44,312 nucleotides of DNA from an uncultured Fibrobacter sp. (GCA_934691725.1 CAKUTF010000022.1:1-44312); one strand, 5' to 3'. Shown: positions 8,400 through 16,930, counted from the stretch's first letter. Notes: generated by a model not told the origin, from the letters alone. Program-made: numbers and translations.

Positions 8400-8616
8400 T
8401 CGTCACTCCCAGATCAACGACATTGTCGTTTATTCCGGAAATGTCCCAGAGATTCACCCGGTAAGCCGCGTCACAGGCAGCCTCTTGTACACATTCTAGC
8501 AATGAGTCCAGATGTTTGCGGTTTCGAACGACTATTTTTTTCTTTATCCTTCTCACATCAGAAACGGCACTTTCGATGCTCCGCTGTTCCGACAAAAGCA
8601 GTTTTACTTCGCCCAT
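8170..8616 (-). CDS. DUF285 (BspA-like) protein, shortest form
   Basis: A 148-residue protein from ATG 8616, with GGAG 6 nt upstream. The head VVRNRKHLDSLLECVQEA is followed by a DUF285 core and final SKVTDC identical in sequence to the 7647-8135 protein. There is no signal peptide or membrane segment. It lies 34 nt upstream of its twin and 39 nt after the Api92/DUF285 gene at 8656-10254, in the same operon. Function unknown. Confidence 0.8.
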   Translation of the reverse strand: MGEVKLLLSEQRSIESAVSDVRRIKKKIVVRNRKHLDSLLECVQEAACDAAYRVNLWDISGINDNVVDLGVTIDLNFLDVSKVTDMSGLFKGFDVSPNPEEGWFCKIHLDTSGWNVSNVTKMAHMFDGCEHVDFGDLSKWDRSKVTDC

Positions 8617-8655
8617 ATTCGTCTCCTGAAAAAGTTTATCCTTAAGCCTATGGCC

Positions 8656-10254
8656 CTAGCAGTCCGTCACTTTCGAACGGTCCCAACCGCTCAGGTCGCC
8701 GAAGTCCACATACTCGCAGCCATCGAACATGTGAGCCATCTTCGTCACGTTCGATACGTCCCACCGGCTGATGTCGAGCTTGATTTGGCAACGATACTTG
8801 TGAGGTTTGCGACACTCGAAAGGCTTGCCCATCTCCCAGAGCCGTTCCCGTGCGAAAAGATTTTGATACCACCAATCATGGTCAACCAGGCAGTCAAATC
8901 CCTTGAAAAGAAAACTCATATCCGTCACCCGGGACACATCCAAAAAGTTCAGGTCCAGTGTCTTATTCAATTGAAACACATTTTTCTCTACATAGGAGAT
9001 ATCAAAACCGCCTATTTCATCACGGGCTTTTTTTGAAACATCTTGATGATTCTCCCAGTCCCAAAGAAAGGAATCTACTTTATTCTTGATTCGCCGCTGC
9101 AAACAGGCGATTAATTCGTCCAAGTGTTCACGGTTCCGGACGATAAGCGACGGCTTTTCAGGTGGAATCCAACTAAACAGCTCCTCGACTTTTTCGTTCA
9201 CAGCCTTTTCTTCTTTACCCATCATCAAGGCTTTTTTATATCGAAAGCGCCCATCGACAACTTGCCCGCTTCCGTGAGCCCACCGGCTACAGGATTTGGA
9301 TTTCCACTTAATTTTAAAGACAAGACCATCTTCCGCCATTTTCCGGTATATTTTGAAAGGAGGAAGAGCGTCCGTCCCAAAGCTGTTTTTTCCGTTCAGC
9401 ACGTCATCCGCTTCATGCTTGCCGTGCGCATCGCTGGGCGTTCCCCAATTTTCATAGCGCCATTCGGCAAGACGGCTTTCGATTTCTTCGCTATCCCTAT
9501 ACTTTCGTATCCTGACAACCCCGTTTTCCGATATGTTTTCATCCGGGGACTCGCGGATTATCATCGAAAAAGAAAAGCAACTTTTCCCGTAAAGATTCTT
9601 GAACTTCCTGATATTCTCATCGTCCATGGTAATGAAATTTTCAAACGTATGGTATTTCAAGCCTCCATGTTCATCGTATTCTTCCAACGCAATATCGTCT
9701 TCATTAAAACACTGATAAGTTTTACCACCATCTCGGATAGGTTGGCAGCTCCAGTCGATATCCAAATCGGGATAAAGCACTTTTAACCTTTGGGCAACCT
9801 TTACCGGGTAACAGCCATACCGCTCTTCGATTTTTAATTCGGGATAGAAATCTTTCAGCACCCCAAAAACCTTTCGGGATATGCCTATTGTCTTAAACGC
9901 ATAGAGTATCGAGTCGGGTTCATCTTCCTTGATGATTCCGCATCTCGCATTCTGTTCCGTTCCCCAGTGTTTCAGCATCCAGCCAGACCTGCCACCCGGA
10001 TATTCCCGAAAATCCTTGCCATCCATGGGAACGAACGCTTCGAAATTGAAGACGCGCCCATTCAGGTTCGCCCGCTCTTTAAGTTCCTGGATGCGTTCGG
10101 GATTTCCCGTAACTCTCAAAAAGTTCCAAATCCAATAACACCTGTCCATAGCACCCAAAAAACTCGCCGCTCTAATCTTGCGCAAAACCTGATTTTTTAT
10201 CGCACGGACTCTTTTTCTATCTAAATGGATATTCTGGATATTCTGGAGATCCAT
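8656..10254 (-). CDS. Tandem Api92-like (DUF1281) domains fused to DUF285
   Basis: About 532 residues from ATG 10254, chosen because AGGAGG lies 10 nt upstream, inside the end of the preceding gene; an earlier in-frame start would overlap that gene. After a basic N-terminus, residues ~40-190 match the ferredoxin-like Api92/DUF1281 pattern: FLRVTGNPERIQELKERA, FNFEAFVPMD, HWGTEQNA, LYPDLDIDW. A second, degenerate copy lies near 280-360: WRYENWGTPSDA, PPFKIYRKMAEDGLVFKI, GQVVDGRFRY. The C-terminal ~150 residues carry the head VRNREHLDELIACLQ and DUF285 units ending in SKVTDC. Api92-like domains are known mainly from mobile elements and phages, with no assigned activity. There is no signal peptide. 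The next gene upstream ends 2 nt before this start. Confidence 0.8.
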   Translation of the reverse strand: MDLQNIQNIHLDRKRVRAIKNQVLRKIRAASFLGAMDRCYWIWNFLRVTGNPERIQELKERANLNGRVFNFEAFVPMDGKDFREYPGGRSGWMLKHWGTEQNARCGIIKEDEPDSILYAFKTIGISRKVFGVLKDFYPELKIEERYGCYPVKVAQRLKVLYPDLDIDWSCQPIRDGGKTYQCFNEDDIALEEYDEHGGLKYHTFENFITMDDENIRKFKNLYGKSCFSFSMIIRESPDENISENGVVRIRKYRDSEEIESRLAEWRYENWGTPSDAHGKHEADDVLNGKNSFGTDALPPFKIYRKMAEDGLVFKIKWKSKSCSRWAHGSGQVVDGRFRYKKALMMGKEEKAVNEKVEELFSWIPPEKPSLIVRNREHLDELIACLQRRIKNKVDSFLWDWENHQDVSKKARDEIGGFDISYVEKNVFQLNKTLDLNFLDVSRVTDMSFLFKGFDCLVDHDWWYQNLFARERLWEMGKPFECRKPHKYRCQIKLDISRWDVSNVTKMAHMFDGCEYVDFGDLSGWDRSKVTDC

Positions 10255-10256
10255 AC

Positions 10257-11765
10257 TCAGCATTCCTCCTTTTTCGAGCGTTCCCACTCGTTCAAGTCAC
10301 CATAATCCACATGCTCGCAGCCATCGAACAGGTGGGCCTTCGTCTCGTTCGGTACGTTCCATTTGCCGATGTCGAGCTTGATATTGCAATAACACTTGAA
10401 ACGCCTCTTTTGAACGTCCGGCTTATCGATATAGAAAGATAAATCAAAGTCGTCGAAAAGGCCGCCCATGTCCGTCACCCGGGACACGTCCAAGAAATTC
10501 AGGTCAAAAGGCCTGTCCAATTGGAACAGTTTTTCCCCGGCAAGAGAAAGGTCTTCGGGGATTAAGCCCAAAACACGCTTATTCTTCCTTAGCGAATCCA
10601 AGGTTCGCAAGATCTTATCCCGTACGCATTTCAGCAGCTGCTTCAGGTGTTTTCTGTTCCGGACAATAATTTGCTCGCCACCGTACGCATCCTTGGCGCT
10701 CAACCGGAACACATCCTTTTCCTCTATCCACTTTCTTTCAAAATCGCTCATCCCCTTTTCATACCGGAAACGTCCGTCTGCCGCTTGTCCCATGCCGTTC
10801 ACACTCCAACGGCTTCCATCCTTCCCAATCCTAGAAGAACTCCATTCAACTTGAAACACGAGACCGTCCGCCGCCATTTTCCGGTATATCTTGAACGGAG
10901 GAGATGCCAGCGTATAAAAACAAATTCCATTTTCTACCAGATACTTGAAAGCCTTTTGATCCCATTCTTCAGGACTGTCTGGCGCATAACCCAAGAGACA
11001 ATCAAAAACTCCACAATCCGCCTCGTACATCGCTTCGCTGGGAGACCCCCAGTTTTCATACCTCCATGCGGCCAGAGCCGGCCCGATATCGTCTTTTCGA
11101 AAAAACCGATTCCATTGTCCGCCCAATTCCGGATCAAAATCTCGCATATCCACGTTAAACAGGAAGTTGTAATCTCTCCATTCCTCCGATTCGTTGTCGG
11201 GTTCGGGAATGATCCTCGACAAAAGAAACACATCATCTTCGCATTTATTGGGATAGAGTTTCTTGAACTTTTCGAGATTTTCTTCGTCCATCAAAAGGCG
11301 GTTAAAAATCACCTCACTCGGGTCTTTCAATGTCTTTAACAGGCCTCCGTTCTCGTCATAATAATCAAATTTGATGTCAGCATTTGACAATTTCCGTTCG
11401 CCACAGCACTCCCAGACAATCTCCAAATCGGGATAAAGCGTTCTTAGCGCACGCGCAACCAGGGCGGGACTATCCTTCCACTCCGCCCTTGCCGTTTGAA
11501 ACGCATAGAAAATCGATCCGGGCGCTTCATCTTTAACCACTCCATTCATCGCGTTCGATTCCACGCCCCAGTGGTCGCGTTGCCACTTTTTCAAATTAAA
11601 CTTTTCGATGCCGTCTTCCTCCGATTGGTATTCCGGGTCTTTGTCATCGATGGGGACAAAGGCTTCGAAATTGAAGATGAGACCGTCAAGATTCGCCTTC
11701 TCTTTCAGTTCCTCGATGCGCTCGGGATTTCCCAAGATTCTCAAGAAATTCGCAACATTCTTCAT
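10257..11765 (-). CDS. Tandem Api92-like (DUF1281) domains fused to DUF285
   Basis: About 502 residues from ATG 11765, with AGGAG 8 nt upstream; a TTG two codons earlier is less likely. The first Api92-like domain (residues ~8-150) has FLRILGNPERIEELKEKA, FNFEAFVPIDD, HWGVESNAMNGV and LYPDLEIVWECCGE. The second (about 225-360) has WRYENWGSPSEAMYEAD, PPFKIYRKMAADGLVFQV and GQAADGRFRYEKG. The C-terminus has VRNRKHLKQLLKCV, LNFLDVSRVTDMGGLF, and a diverged last unit ending KKEEC, which keeps the final Cys though the preceding residues changed. Its last codons carry the ribosome site for the next gene. No signal peptide. Function unknown. Confidence 0.8.
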   Translation of the reverse strand: MKNVANFLRILGNPERIEELKEKANLDGLIFNFEAFVPIDDKDPEYQSEEDGIEKFNLKKWQRDHWGVESNAMNGVVKDEAPGSIFYAFQTARAEWKDSPALVARALRTLYPDLEIVWECCGERKLSNADIKFDYYDENGGLLKTLKDPSEVIFNRLLMDEENLEKFKKLYPNKCEDDVFLLSRIIPEPDNESEEWRDYNFLFNVDMRDFDPELGGQWNRFFRKDDIGPALAAWRYENWGSPSEAMYEADCGVFDCLLGYAPDSPEEWDQKAFKYLVENGICFYTLASPPFKIYRKMAADGLVFQVEWSSSRIGKDGSRWSVNGMGQAADGRFRYEKGMSDFERKWIEEKDVFRLSAKDAYGGEQIIVRNRKHLKQLLKCVRDKILRTLDSLRKNKRVLGLIPEDLSLAGEKLFQLDRPFDLNFLDVSRVTDMGGLFDDFDLSFYIDKPDVQKRRFKCYCNIKLDIGKWNVPNETKAHLFDGCEHVDYGDLNEWERSKKEEC

Positions 11766-11808
11766 ATCCAAATCTCCTAAAAAAAATTTTATCCGTGAAA
11801 CCCGACGC

Positions 11809-13272
11809 CTAGCAGTCCGTCACCTTGGAGCAGTCCCAACGACTCAGGTCGCCAAAGTCCACGTTTTCGCAACCATCGAACATGAGCGCCATCTTCGTCA
11901 CGTTCGAAACGTCCCATTTGCTGATATCGAGCTTGGCGTAGATATTCCTAAGCGGCATATTCCAATGCTTAAAAAGGCCGCTCATGTCCGTCACCCGGGA
12001 CACGTCCAAGAAATTCAGATCCAACGTTTTGTTCAACTTAAAATATTTAATCCCATACTCCGTCTCTTCAATGGAAAAGTCTTCTCGTCCGATTTCATCG
12101 ATACCATAAGAACCCTGATTATTTAGCGAATCGGAAATTTCTCCAAATTTATCCAGTACGCATTCAAGCAACTGGTCCAGGTGTTTTCTGTTTTTTACGA
12201 TAATTCCTACACCGTCGTAGAAATAGGAAACCCCACAATCTCTATTTCTTAACCTAAACACGTCCGTGTTCATTATCAACCGTTTTTCAAAACCGGTTAT
12301 CGGCCCACACTCATACCGGAAACAGCCATCGACAACTTGCCCCTCGCCATACGCCCAGTAGCCATAGGCGTCGGATTTCCACGTGGCTTTAAATACGAGA
12401 CCGTCCGCCGCCATTTTCCGGTATATCTTGAAAGGCGGAAAAGATAGCGTATAAAAGGAATCGCCCATCAACTGATATCTCCAGAAACAGCATATTCTTA
12501 ACAGCGGGATGTCGGAGGGCATGGCTTCGCTAGGCGTTCCCCAGTTTTCATACCGCCATGCGGCAAGGGACGGTCCGATATCGTCTTTTTGTATTTTATT
12601 CAAGCCCGAGTCCGTGCAAACGTCTCTTTTTTTCAGATCCGTGTAATCCGTCCATTCCTCCGCGTCATTGGCAGGCTCGGGAATTACCATCGCCAGGGAA
12701 AACCAGTTCCATTCCTCGTCTTTATCGTAGAGTTTCTTGAACTTCTCGATATTCTCTTCGTCCATCGTAACCGTGTTTCGAAACACCATCCGCGGGTCTT
12801 CCCAGGTATCCAACAAGCCGCCGTTCTCGTCAAAATAATCAAACTCGATGTCGAAACTTGACCATTCCCGAGGTCCCTGGCAGCACCAGTCGATGTCCAA
12901 ATCGGGATAAAGTTTTTTTAGCGCGCGGGCGACCTTTGCGGGACTATTCTGAAAATTTTTACACTCTCCGTAAGGACCGGTCGCAAGAATTTTCACCGCC
13001 GTCTGGAACGTATAAAATATCGAATCGGGTTCTTCTTCCTTGATCTTTGCGTTTTTCGCGTTCTGCTCCGTTCCCCAGAGGTTATCCCGATTCTCCAACT
13101 CTAACTTTTCAATGTCTTCGTCCGTTAGACAATACTCTGGATTATGTTCCTTGGCAGGTACAAACGCCTCGAAATTGAAGACGCGCCCGTCCAGGTTCGC
13201 ACGCTCTTTGAGTTCCCCGATGCGCTCGGGATTTCCCGTGATCCGTAAGAAATTCCAAATCCATTTATACAT
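11809..13272 (-). CDS. Tandem Api92-like (DUF1281) domains fused to DUF285
   Basis: A 487-residue protein from ATG 13272, with AAGGAG 5 nt upstream. The first Api92-like domain spans about residues 5-165: FLRITGNPERIGELKERA, FNFEAFVPA, WGTEQNA at 66-72, LYPDLDIDWCCQ. The second spans about 240-335: WRYENWGTPSEA, PPFKIYRKMAADGLVFKA, GQVVDGCFRYECG. Residues ~355-487 have the head VKNRKHLDQLLECV and DUF285 units ending CSKVTDC. It is the first and best preserved of three such proteins, which diverge most in the linker and between the domains. The product is probably cytoplasmic. The domain order is a sequence observation; the biological role is unknown. Confidence 0.8.
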   Translation of the reverse strand: MYKWIWNFLRITGNPERIGELKERANLDGRVFNFEAFVPAKEHNPEYCLTDEDIEKLELENRDNLWGTEQNAKNAKIKEEEPDSIFYTFQTAVKILATGPYGECKNFQNSPAKVARALKKLYPDLDIDWCCQGPREWSSFDIEFDYFDENGGLLDTWEDPRMVFRNTVTMDEENIEKFKKLYDKDEEWNWFSLAMVIPEPANDAEEWTDYTDLKKRDVCTDSGLNKIQKDDIGPSLAAWRYENWGTPSEAMPSDIPLLRICCFWRYQLMGDSFYTLSFPPFKIYRKMAADGLVFKATWKSDAYGYWAYGEGQVVDGCFRYECGPITGFEKRLIMNTDVFRLRNRDCGVSYFYDGVGIIVKNRKHLDQLLECVLDKFGEISDSLNNQGSYGIDEIGREDFSIEETEYGIKYFKLNKTLDLNFLDVSRVTDMSGLFKHWNMPLRNIYAKLDISKWDVSNVTKMALMFDGCENVDFGDLSRWDCSKVTDC

Positions 13273-13299
13273 AGCCGCTCCTTCGTGAAATGTGAACCC

Positions 13300-13722
13300 T
13301 TATTCCGTGAGCATTTTGCCAAAGCCTTGCGGAGGATGGTCAAAGCCTTTTTCGCAAGCCTTGTAGCTCAACATCTTCGCGACGATCTGCTCCGACGTCA
13401 TGTGGGTATAGATCGCACGGAAATACTTGCTTTCAATGCACCTTGCCGTAGTCGCATACGTATCGGACGGCGCCGCATACAGCATTTCGACAAAGTCAGT
13501 CCCATAGACAAAAACCGCCGGATAGCGCCTGCCCTTGATTTCCATGTAGAAGAACATACCCGAGATGTCGTTTCTTTCTTCGTCGATTCCGGTCACCCGG
13601 CAGATTTTTACTTTCTGCGCCGGGATAATCTTGGTCAGATTTTGGAACATACTTTCACAATGGCCGCCTTGTGCAAACAGGTCGAGCGTCAAGGCTAGGA
13701 TTAGCAAGGCGATGCGTTTCAT
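13300..13722 (-). CDS. Small secreted protein, paralogue of 5378-5785
   Basis: A 140-residue protein from ATG 13722, with AAGGAG 8 nt upstream. Residues 1-18 are a signal peptide, MKRIALLILALTLDLFAQ. The mature chain has GMFFYMEIKGRRYPAVFVYG, ARCIESKYFRAIYTHM, TSEQIVAKML and a late Cys. The matching order of motifs in the 5378-5785 protein shows they are paralogues. It lies 27 nt before the first Api92/DUF285 gene. The family is not recognised; a periplasmic location is inferred. Confidence 0.7.
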   Translation of the reverse strand: MKRIALLILALTLDLFAQGGHCESMFQNLTKIIPAQKVKICRVTGIDEERNDISGMFFYMEIKGRRYPAVFVYGTDFVEMLYAAPSDTYATTARCIESKYFRAIYTHMTSEQIVAKMLSYKACEKGFDHPPQGFGKMLTE

Positions 13723-13767
13723 GGGCGGTTCTCCTTTTTGACTGGTTCCAAAAATTCCGGTGGCTGA

Positions 13768-13995
13768 TCAGCGAGCGTATTTCCGTTGGAACGCGCTGCG
13801 TTCCTCTTCGGTCATTGCCGCGAGATTCTCGACGAAGCGTTCGGTCTTGGGCTTTAATTTCGAAATCGGATATTCGGCGACATAATAGCGTTCCTCGCTT
13901 CCTTTTAAACCGAAATTAATGAAAGGATGTTCCTGCATCAAATTCTCCGCAATGACTTTGGCAAGATTCCGATTGATAGACCGAATCATCTCCAT
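13768..13995 (-). CDS. Small hypothetical protein
   Basis: About 75 residues from ATG 13995; a TTG two codons earlier is possible, and no clear ribosome site is seen. The sequence is charged and helical: LAKVIAENLMQEHPFINF, then YYVAEYPISKLKPKTERF, and EEERSAFQRKYAR at the end. No signal peptide or known motif. It lies between the Pro/Glu-rich gene and a secreted-protein gene in the same direction. Function unknown. Confidence 0.5.
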   Translation of the reverse strand: MEMIRSINRNLAKVIAENLMQEHPFINFGLKGSEERYYVAEYPISKLKPKTERFVENLAAMTEEERSAFQRKYAR

Positions 13996-14059
13996 TCGCA
14001 AGGACGGGCTGTTTACTTCTTTTCCTCGATGGACGTTTTCAGCTCCCGCAGGGTGTCGT

Positions 14060-14260
14060 TCACTTTTTGCAAGCTTTCCGGAACGCTCGGAGCGGATTCG
14101 AGGGAATTTCCTGTTCGGAAGATTTTTCCTGCTCAGGCGGAAGTTCCGCCGCAGCGCTGGGTACGGGCTCCTGGGACTGTGGCTGCGACAGGGATTCCCC
14201 GTTCGCGGCGGGTTCGTTCGCCGGTTCCGCTTCTACGGAAGGTTCGTTGGTTTCGGTCAT
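14060..14260 (-). CDS. Pro/Glu/Ala-rich small protein, probably frameshifted
   Basis: A 66-residue frame from ATG 14260, with AAGGA 8 nt upstream. It is an acidic, low-complexity chain (MTETNEPSVEAEPANEPAAN...) that ends in an unlike basic tail, LRAFRKACKK. In another frame, the bases from about 14099 to 14013 encode ESAPSVPESLQKVND followed by TLRELKTSIEEKK and a stop, a natural amphipathic continuation. A single missing base near 14100 (between IPS and ESAPS) would join them to give about 82 residues ending 17 nt before the next gene. It could also be two frames by chance. Function unknown. Confidence 0.5.
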   Translation of the reverse strand: MTETNEPSVEAEPANEPAANGESLSQPQSQEPVPSAAAELPPEQEKSSEQEIPSNPLRAFRKACKK

Positions 14261-14307
14261 GAGTTGTGTCCTTCGTCAATCGTTTTTCTTTCGGATAAGA
14301 ATCGGTA

Positions 14308-15102
14308 TTATTTATCCAATCCTAAGTCCTTAACGTCAATCCCGTGCAAGTCCCACTTGGAGATGTCACCGTTGAAATAGGAGCTTTCAAACATCCCATC
14401 CATTTTTTCCACGTTAGACACGTTCCAGTTGGAAATGTCTCCATCAAAAATGGAACAGAAAAACATCTGGCTCATATCTTCCACATTCGACACATCCCAT
14501 TTGGATATGTCCCCGTTGAACTCGGTGTGTTCAAACATGCTCATCATATTCGTCACGTTTGAAACGTCCCATTTGGATATGTCCCCGTCGAACTCGGAGT
14601 ATTCAAACATGCTCATCATATTCGTCACGTTTGAAACGTCCCATTTGGATATGTCCCCGTTGAAATAGGAGCCTTCAAACATGCACTCCATATTCGTCAC
14701 GTTTGAAACGTCCCATTTGGATATGTCCCCGTTGAAATAGGAGCCTTCAAACATGCTCATCATATCGGTCACGTTTGAAACGTCCCATTTGGATATGTCC
14801 CCGTTGAAATAGGAGTCTTTAAACATCCAAGCCATATTCTTCACGTTTGAAACGTCCCATTTGGATATGTCCCCGTTGAAATAGGAGTCTTTAAACATCC
14901 AAGCCATATTCTTCACGTTTGAAACGTTCCAGTTGGATATGTCCCCATCAAACCTGGAACATTCAAACAACCCCCCCATATCGGTCACGTTTGAAACATC
15001 GATAAAATTCAGGTCACATTCGCCACCTTCCTTTTCGATAGTCTCGCAAATGAGTGCTTTCAAATGTCTATCGTCTTTGGCTATTATCGTTTTGTTGTTC
15101 AT
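14308..15102 (-). CDS. DUF285 (BspA-like) protein with eight 24-residue repeats
   Basis: A 264-residue protein. ATG 15102 is chosen because GGAG lies 5 nt upstream; an in-frame ATG at 15138 has no ribosome site. Residues 1-50 are the head, with IIAKDDRHLKALICETIEKE and CDLNFIDVSNVTDM. Residues 51-242 are eight repeats of the type FNGDISKWDVSNVTNMMSMF plus four residues, followed by a partial unit and DLGLDK. This is the classic DUF285 array, forming a stacked, leucine-rich-repeat-like solenoid. There is no signal peptide. It follows the radical SAM gene by 72 nt on the same strand. The head is the same type as in the downstream Api92/DUF285 proteins. Function unknown; protein binding is a guess from the fold. 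Confidence 0.85.
   Translation of the reverse strand: MNNKTIIAKDDRHLKALICETIEKEGGECDLNFIDVSNVTDMGGLFECSRFDGDISNWNVSNVKNMAWMFKDSYFNGDISKWDVSNVKNMAWMFKDSYFNGDISKWDVSNVTDMMSMFEGSYFNGDISKWDVSNVTNMECMFEGSYFNGDISKWDVSNVTNMMSMFEYSEFDGDISKWDVSNVTNMMSMFEHTEFNGDISKWDVSNVEDMSQMFFCSIFDGDISNWNVSNVEKMDGMFESSYFNGDISKWDLHGIDVKDLGLDK
14377..14952 (-). repeat. Eight tandem 72-bp coding repeats
   Basis: These encode the 24-residue DUF285 units. Neighbouring units are almost identical at the DNA level, including third positions, which points to recent unequal crossing-over or slippage. Confidence 0.85.
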
Positions 15103-15174
15103 CGTTACTCCAGATATGTTCGGGTTTGTTTTTTCCATTGGTTGATGTTTCGGTTGGTGCTTATCGATTGATTC

Positions 15175-16620
15175 TTACGAATTATTTCTTGATCCTTCGA
15201 CAATCACCCGGTTCAAATGCGAAGCGGCGCAGAAATGCTTTGCCACCTTGGTATAGTCGCCTCCACTTTCGTTGAAGTTGCGAACAAGGCAAGGCGCACA
15301 GTACTGGCGGTCTTCACAGTCGTAACACTGCGGAATCGCCGACTTGGTCAATTTGCGCAGCTTGTTCAGCTGAGGAGATTTTTCCCAAATATCCTTGATG
15401 GGCTGTTCCCGCACGTTGCCGCAAGGCATTCCCTGCCAACCGCTACACGGATAAACGATTCCGTTGGCAGCAATGCACATGTTGTCAAGCCCCACGCCGC
15501 AGAAAGCCTGTTTGCCCCATTCTTCGCGGGAAAGTTGAGGGACAGGGGTTTCGTCCACATAACCGATGTAGTCCTGGTCAAACTTGACAATATCCTTCAG
15601 CAGTTCTTCCGTTTCCGCCATCGTCAAGCGTTCCGCCAAATTGTCGGTCGTGAAGTCAAAGCGAGCCATCATCACAAAATCCGTCTGCGCCTTACAATTC
15701 CGTTCATGGGCGTATTCAAGCACCTTTTTATAGGACTTGTAATTGGAATGCATGACGGGACAGCTGATTTGCACAGGAATGTTCGCGGCAATCAAAGCCT
15801 CGATAGACGCCTTGGTCTTTTCGCAGCTTCCCTTGAGTTGCGTGATGTGGTCGTGCTCTTCGGGATAAACGCTATACAGAGAAGTCTGGACCAGTCCGGG
15901 ATTCACCTCTTTCAACACCTCAATCAGGCGAGGCGTGAGCAACGTGATGTTGGAGAGGATGCTGATTGAAAAATCCAGTTCGCGAGCCTTGCGCAAAATC
16001 TTTTCCGCATCGGGATGGCAGAAAAATTCCCCACCGGAAAGCGTCAAATCCAGCGTTCCCACTTCGTGAAGCTGCTCCATGACATTTGCGAGCAACTCGT
16101 ACGGCATCCGGTCGTTTTTCAGTTCATGCGGGATATAGCAGTGGATGCAGCGTTCATTGCAATGATTGTTCACTTCGATCTGGCAGGCGTGAATGGCGGG
16201 CCTTTTCACATACTCATCAAACAGGTACTCCTGCGAATCCTTGTATTTCTTGTCGTCATCGGGATTCTGCATGGCATTGTACGTGAACGAAGTCTTGGGA
16301 TTTTCCGCATAACTGAAGTGGGTGTCCTTAGAGGCACATTCTTCCGCCGTTTCGCCAGAAACCAGATAGCTGTCAGCAACCAGGGAATCCATCATTTCCT
16401 TGAAGTCCTCCTGGATGTCCTGCGGAGTCGCCCCGTCAAACTCGGCGCAGGCTTTTGCGACGAGAGCTTCAAGGCTCTGCGGCTCCCGAGAAAGTGTATT
16501 CAAGAAAACGCGGCCAGAATCGGTATAGGTGCGGTCGTGCTTGGTGAGCTGGCTATAGATATAGCCAAATTCACCGATGGAACGGACAAAGGAATCTCGC
16601 GATAGGCGGTAGAAGGGCAT
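15175..16620 (-). CDS. Radical SAM/SPASM peptide maturase with PqqD-like N-terminus
   Basis: A 481-residue enzyme from ATG 16620, with AGAGG 7 nt upstream. Residues ~15-95 are predicted as a PqqD-like peptide-recognition domain. The radical SAM core has CNERCIHC (CxxxCxxC, the 4Fe-4S and SAM site) near 153-160, and LTLSGGEFF. The C-terminal SPASM region has CGVGLDNMC, GIVYPCSGW, CYDCEDRQYCAPC and a late Cys that would bind auxiliary clusters. Such enzymes make thioether or other crosslinks in ribosomal peptides. The 41-residue precursor gene is 354 nt upstream, with one zinc-ribbon gene between, so that peptide is the likely substrate. It may belong to the maturase type named FibroRumin; I could not confirm this. 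Confidence 0.85.
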   Translation of the reverse strand: MPFYRLSRDSFVRSIGEFGYIYSQLTKHDRTYTDSGRVFLNTLSREPQSLEALVAKACAEFDGATPQDIQEDFKEMMDSLVADSYLVSGETAEECASKDTHFSYAENPKTSFTYNAMQNPDDDKKYKDSQEYLFDEYVKRPAIHACQIEVNNHCNERCIHCYIPHELKNDRMPYELLANVMEQLHEVGTLDLTLSGGEFFCHPDAEKILRKARELDFSISILSNITLLTPRLIEVLKEVNPGLVQTSLYSVYPEEHDHITQLKGSCEKTKASIEALIAANIPVQISCPVMHSNYKSYKKVLEYAHERNCKAQTDFVMMARFDFTTDNLAERLTMAETEELLKDIVKFDQDYIGYVDETPVPQLSREEWGKQAFCGVGLDNMCIAANGIVYPCSGWQGMPCGNVREQPIKDIWEKSPQLNKLRKLTKSAIPQCYDCEDRQYCAPCLVRNFNESGGDYTKVAKHFCAASHLNRVIVEGSRNNS

Positions 16621-16630
16621 GATTAGACCT

Positions 16631-16903
16631 CTAATTAAATAAACCGTGCTTTACACCGAAATCAGACATATTTGCACCATTTAAATTTTCATCACTTTTG
16701 TGATCAATGCATCCGTCTGGGTATTCCCAATATTCAATCGTTCCTGTTACTGGGTTATGACAATTTGGGCATTCTGTATCTATCTCTGCTGAATAGATTT
16801 TTTCGGAGCCCATTTGCCTGATATCGCTGTTGACATGTTCGTATTCGACATCCATTACAAACTCTTCGTTGCACTTGGTGCATTTCATTTTAATTTGTGT
16901 CAT
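16631..16903 (-). CDS. Zinc-ribbon small protein in the RiPP cassette
   Basis: A 90-residue protein from ATG 16903, with AAAGGA 8 nt upstream. It has two knuckles, MKCTKCNEEF near the N-terminus and CPNCHNPVTG near residue 45, which together can bind one zinc ion. The rest is acidic, with EYWEYPDGCIDHKSDE. It lies between the precursor and the maturase, 10 nt before the latter, so it is part of the cassette. A role as chaperone or regulator is only a guess. It does not look like a precursor itself. Confidence 0.65.
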   Translation of the reverse strand: MTQIKMKCTKCNEEFVMDVEYEHVNSDIRQMGSEKIYSAEIDTECPNCHNPVTGTIEYWEYPDGCIDHKSDENLNGANMSDFGVKHGLFN

Positions 16904-16930
16904 ATAAAATTCCTTTATTAAAATTGTGAT

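Noticed and set aside
14067..14380. Plus-strand frames opposite the Pro/Glu-rich and DUF285 genes
   Set aside because: They are antisense shadows of repeat-bearing genes; no ribosome site.
16631..16903. Zinc-ribbon gene as a second RiPP precursor
   Set aside because: Its Cys residues form two CxxC knuckles across the chain, without a leader and core arrangement.
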